From positions 1 to 64,000 of the forward strand of contig CACGYL010000001.1 in NCBI GenBank assembly GCA_902577285.1: a stretch of DNA of 64,000 nucleotides, in the 5' to 3' direction. Under the pieces are notes generated by a model that did not search any database, had not been told where the DNA came from, and saw only the letters and a list, made by a program, of their open reading frames with translations. Below are positions 61,170 through 64,000 of the stretch, piece by piece. A program made the translations under genes and the position numbers. The DNA comes from an uncultured Pelagibacteraceae bacterium. GTDB lineage: Bacteria; Pseudomonadota; Alphaproteobacteria; Pelagibacterales; Pelagibacteraceae. Each line of letters opens with the position of its first letter. The stretch's first letter is position 1.

Positions 61170-63508
61170 TATGATCTAACTTTTGTTTTCTTAGGATCGT
61201 AATGAGGAAATCCTACAATTTTAGCTGGAATTCTTTTTTGGTGACCATCTATTTTTCCAATTTCAACTTCATTTCCTATTTCTGAATGACCTACATCTAT
61301 TCTGCATAAGGCAATATTTTTATTTAGTGTTGGTGAAATACACCCACTTGTAATTACTCCAACTTGAGATCTTCCAATATGTACACAGTCTCCATGGTTT
61401 GCTTGTTCTTTACCAATCAATTCTAACCCAACTAATTTTTTTTGAGGGTTTTCTTTTCTTTTAATTAGGTTTTCTCTTCCTATAAAATCTTCCGTTTTAG
61501 ATTTTAATGGTACAGAAAAACCAATCCCTGCTTCAAAGGGATCTTGTTGTCCATCAAATTCATTACCAAATAATATTAAACCAGCTTCAATTCTTAAAAG
61601 ATCTAAAGCAGCAAAACCAGCAGGTATCAAACCTTCGTCTTTACCTGCTTCCATTACTTTATCCCAAACAGTTGGTGCATCGCTTGGGTGACACCAAATT
61701 TCAAAACCAAGCTCACCTGTATAACCTGTTCGTGAAACAATTAATGGTATTCCATTTAATTCTTCTAATCTGCAAATACTAAATCTAAACCATTCCAATT
61801 CAGATATAGAGGGCTGTGTGGGAGGTGTAAAAATTATTTTTTCTAAAATTTTTCTACTTTTTGGTCCTTGTAAAGATAGGTTATTTATTTGGTCTGTAGA
61901 ATTTTTTATATGAACTTTATAATTTTTCTTTTTTGCTTGTTCTTTAAGCCATTCCCCACCATACTCATCTCCACAAACCCATCTAAAACCATGATCACTA
62001 AGTTTTAATAAAGTACCATCATCAAACATGGTCCCATTTTCATAGCACATTGCTGAATAAACAATTTGGCCTACTGAAAGTTTTTTAACATTTCGAGTTA
62101 AAGTGTAATTCATTAATTCTTCAGCATCAGGACCAAGAATTTCAAACTTTCTTAAAGAAGATAAATCAATTAAAACAGCTTTCTCTCTACAAGCATTATA
62201 TTCATTAATAACCCCATGTTTTGTATAATCATTTGGTAACCAAAAACCTCTAGCATCAACAAAGTTTCTAGTTAGTTTAGAAGTTCTTTCGTAAAACCCT
62301 GTGTTCCTTGTAAGTTTATTTTCTGCGTCTGTTTTCATTCTAAATCCATAAGATTTTGTAAATTCTTTACTTTTTTCATAAGTTCTAACAAAAATATCAG
62401 TAGGGTTCCATCCATTACAGCTATCAATATCACTAGGACAAGCTGTTGTACCACAGGTTAAATCTTTAAGTGCTTTAAAAATTACATAATCACCTGGTCT
62501 TGCATATGACTCGTCAGAGGTTACTGAATTTAGACCGCCAGCAGATGTATTAAAAAAAAGATTTATCGCCTGCCAACCTTTTTTTTTCTCTACACCATAT
62601 TTTTCCATAGAGTCATTTAAATTATCAGAACAATTTGCATGGCCAAAATATCCTGAGTCTTCATAATATTTTGAAGTACAGGCTAAGTTGAATGTATCAT
62701 GTATACCAACGGTATCTCTTATCACTTCTATTAAAGGTTCATGATCAGTGTCATAAAATTTTGAATATAGCCCTGGACCAGGAAAAGTATGACCCATAAA
62801 AGTTCTTGTTGTTTGCCAATCAAGACCTCTCTCCAAACCTTTTTCTAATTTAGCTGTATCATAAGCAACAAAGTCCGAACACTGTCTTCCTGTTGGTGTT
62901 ATAATTTGAATGTAATCACCAGCTTTGACTTGATAGCCAGTTGCAGTTTTTCTATCAATATTTACTTCATGATCTGGATCATAAATTGGATCTGGTATTA
63001 ATGAAAATTCTTTATCATTATTTTTAATTTTAGCTCTTTTTATTATTATTGTTAAATCTGATGGTGGATTTTGATCATGAACAAGCATGTCATCTGCAGG
63101 CGCTGCAAATATGCAATAACATTTATCTTTAGATTTTAAATTTATTTTTTCACCAGCTTTAGTATTTTTATCAAATAATATTGCTGACTTAGCTTTTTCA
63201 ATTTTTAAATTTCTTTTGTTTAGTTGAAGCAAAGCCTGCATAGAACTTTCTTCTCTTTTAAAAAGTATTTTTTTTATTTCAGAAGAATTTTTATTTTCTT
63301 TTAAATTTAAAAGACCTAATTCTGAGTTTCCGTTTTTATCGAAAGAATTGATTTCGCAAATTTGATTTCCTTCATTATTAATTATTTGAATTTCGTCATC
63401 AGGAAAAATTTGAATTCCAGTAATTCCACCAGCATTGACAATATATCTTTCAACTCCAGGTGGTAGTACATTTAAACCAGGTTCTTTTATTGCTAAACTA
63501 GTTTGCAT
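61169..63508 (-). CDS. DUF1989-GcvT fusion protein, putative osmolyte demethylase
   Basis: About 779 residues from ATG 63508 (MQTSLAIKEPG); a start seven codons upstream lacks support. The N-terminal 170 residues are weakly conserved. A DUF1989 (urea-carboxylase-associated) domain covers about 180-370, with GRQCSDFVAYD, the HANCSDNLN stretch and TCGTTACPSDIDSCNGWNPTDI. A complete GcvT domain follows from about 400 to 775, with FEILGPDAEELMNY, SRTGYTGELGFEIW and LDLLRIEAGLILFGNEFDG. Such a protein could use tetrahydrofolate to accept one-carbon units from sarcosine or dimethylglycine. It is divergent from opuAC. Confidence 0.82.
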   Translation of the reverse strand: MQTSLAIKEPGLNVLPPGVERYIVNAGGITGIQIFPDDEIQIINNEGNQICEINSFDKNGNSELGLLNLKENKNSSEIKKILFKREESSMQALLQLNKRNLKIEKAKSAILFDKNTKAGEKINLKSKDKCYCIFAAPADDMLVHDQNPPSDLTIIIKRAKIKNNDKEFSLIPDPIYDPDHEVNIDRKTATGYQVKAGDYIQIITPTGRQCSDFVAYDTAKLEKGLERGLDWQTTRTFMGHTFPGPGLYSKFYDTDHEPLIEVIRDTVGIHDTFNLACTSKYYEDSGYFGHANCSDNLNDSMEKYGVEKKKGWQAINLFFNTSAGGLNSVTSDESYARPGDYVIFKALKDLTCGTTACPSDIDSCNGWNPTDIFVRTYEKSKEFTKSYGFRMKTDAENKLTRNTGFYERTSKLTRNFVDARGFWLPNDYTKHGVINEYNACREKAVLIDLSSLRKFEILGPDAEELMNYTLTRNVKKLSVGQIVYSAMCYENGTMFDDGTLLKLSDHGFRWVCGDEYGGEWLKEQAKKKNYKVHIKNSTDQINNLSLQGPKSRKILEKIIFTPPTQPSISELEWFRFSICRLEELNGIPLIVSRTGYTGELGFEIWCHPSDAPTVWDKVMEAGKDEGLIPAGFAALDLLRIEAGLILFGNEFDGQQDPFEAGIGFSVPLKSKTEDFIGRENLIKRKENPQKKLVGLELIGKEQANHGDCVHIGRSQVGVITSGCISPTLNKNIALCRIDVGHSEIGNEVEIGKIDGHQKRIPAKIVGFPHYDPKKTKVRS

Positions 63509-63595
63509 AAATAATTTAAATATGCCCAAACTATATTAAAGTATCAACAAATTTATATATAAATTTTATATATACATTTGTATCTATTTTGCTTG

Positions 63596-63624
63596 TTGAC
63601 TGTCTCTTTAATAGAGAAGATAAT
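63596..63624 (+). promoter_or_regulatory. Strong sigma-70-type promoter of opuAC with an inverted repeat in the spacer
   Basis: TTGACT (63596-63601) and GATAAT (63619-63624) are separated by exactly 17 bases, the best promoter match in the window. The spacer holds a perfect inverted repeat, TCTCT-TTAAT-AGAGA (63603-63617), which could be an operator. An AAGGAAAGGGG ribosome-binding stretch lies between it and the ATG at 63656. Confidence 0.6.
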
Positions 63625-63655
63625 TTAATTCTTAATATTAAGGAAAGGGGAAATA

Positions 63656-64000
63656 ATGAGAAAAATAATATCTCTACTATCAGCTTTAGTGATTTCTCTT
63701 GTAAGTTTTGCAGGAATTTCTAACGCAGCAGATAGTAAAAAACCGATTGTTATCCCAACTCATAACTGGTCAAGCCAAATTGTAATGGCATATGTTATTG
63801 GTGGAATATTTGAAAGCATGGGTAACAATGTAAAATATGTAAATGCTGACTCACAGGCAGTATACGAGTCAATTAGAATTGGAGACGTAACTATATCTCA
63901 CGAAGTGTGGGAATCTGCTTTTGGTAAATCATTCACAACTGCTTTAGATAAAGGTGGTTTATTAGATATGGGTGATCACGAAGCAAGAACTCTTGAAGAT
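63656..64000 (+). CDS. opuAC: Glycine betaine/proline-type ABC substrate-binding protein OpuAC (5' part; runs off the window)
   Basis: The first 115 residues of a secreted binding protein. The signal peptide ends near ISNA|ADSKKP (residue 24). The mature start PIVIPTHNWSSQIVMAYVIGGIFESMG and SQAVYESIRIGDVTISHEVW match the OpuAC/ProX-type glycine betaine binding family. It would capture glycine betaine or related osmolytes. It is divergent from the DUF1989-GcvT fusion, linking import with a demethylase. The gene is cut by the window edge, so its ligand-binding aromatic cage cannot be checked. Confidence 0.85.
   Translation, partial: MRKIISLLSALVISLVSFAGISNAADSKKPIVIPTHNWSSQIVMAYVIGGIFESMGNNVKYVNADSQAVYESIRIGDVTISHEVWESAFGKSFTTALDKGGLLDMGDHEARTLED

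Noticed and set aside
63550-63575. AT-rich near-palindrome (TATATATAAATTTTATATATA) upstream of the DUF1989-GcvT gene.
   Set aside because: It is low-complexity sequence common in this AT-rich genome; it may contain a -10 box for the minus strand but cannot be assigned.

Overview
The window looks like a chromosomal segment of a SAR11-clade alphaproteobacterium (Candidatus Pelagibacter or a close relative). This is inferred from strong AT richness, very short intergenic gaps, many TAATG or ATGA gene overlaps, and gene content: DmdA-like GcvT enzymes, a GlxBCD/glutamine-synthetase/Amt block, a sarcosine-oxidase-like gene, glycine-betaine-type OpuAC, and many ABC and DMT transporters. No tRNA, rRNA, CRISPR array, prophage or insertion sequence was seen. 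No gene-free stretch reaches 300 bases; the longest, about 150 bases, lies upstream of opuAC.

Layout. (1) 40-5513: DMT exporters, an iron-dependent alcohol dehydrogenase, an amidase and a homocysteine S-methyltransferase. (2) 5522-11739, minus strand: a beta-lactamase-fold hydrolase, MsrA, a second homocysteine methyltransferase, a VOC protein, an aldehyde dehydrogenase, a 3-hydroxyisobutyrate-dehydrogenase-like enzyme and a third DMT transporter. (3) 11800-18241: a EutA-like and an ectoine-hydrolase-like enzyme, followed by a four-gene Pot-type ABC transporter. (4) 18243-25722, minus strand: a catabolic block of thiolase, DmdA-like methyltransferase, HIU-hydrolase-like protein, TPP enzyme, FMN 2-hydroxyacid dehydrogenase, S51 peptidase and a second GcvT-family protein. 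It is divergent from (5) 25835-31900: a Dpp-type peptide ABC transporter and BioY. (6) 31972-38971: a beta-oxidation fusion protein, an agmatinase-like ureohydrolase, an aldehyde dehydrogenase, an M20 deacylase, CsaA and LysE. (7) 38976-48007: housekeeping genes (aconitase, YfgM-like, BamB, cupin, ZapE, YjbQ, photolyase) and diaminopropionate ammonia-lyase. (8) 48011-59328: two paralogous modules of glutamine-synthetase-like protein plus GlxB, GlxC and GlxD on either side of an ammonium transporter. (9) 59396-64000: a SoxB-like oxidase, a small winged-helix protein, a DUF1989-GcvT fusion and the divergent start of opuAC.

The recurring theme is uptake and dismantling of small nitrogenous or methylated osmolyte-like compounds: ABC import, demethylation onto tetrahydrofolate or homocysteine, aldehyde oxidation, and recapture of amino nitrogen. 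The two strongest leads are the duplicated GS-GlxBCD system, in which one GlxD paralogue has lost all three cysteines of the [3Fe-4S] motif, and the block at 18243-25722, whose enzymes fit the logic 2-hydroxy acid, 2-oxo acid, decarboxylation, with a demethylase alongside. All functions are read from motifs and context; no database search was run.
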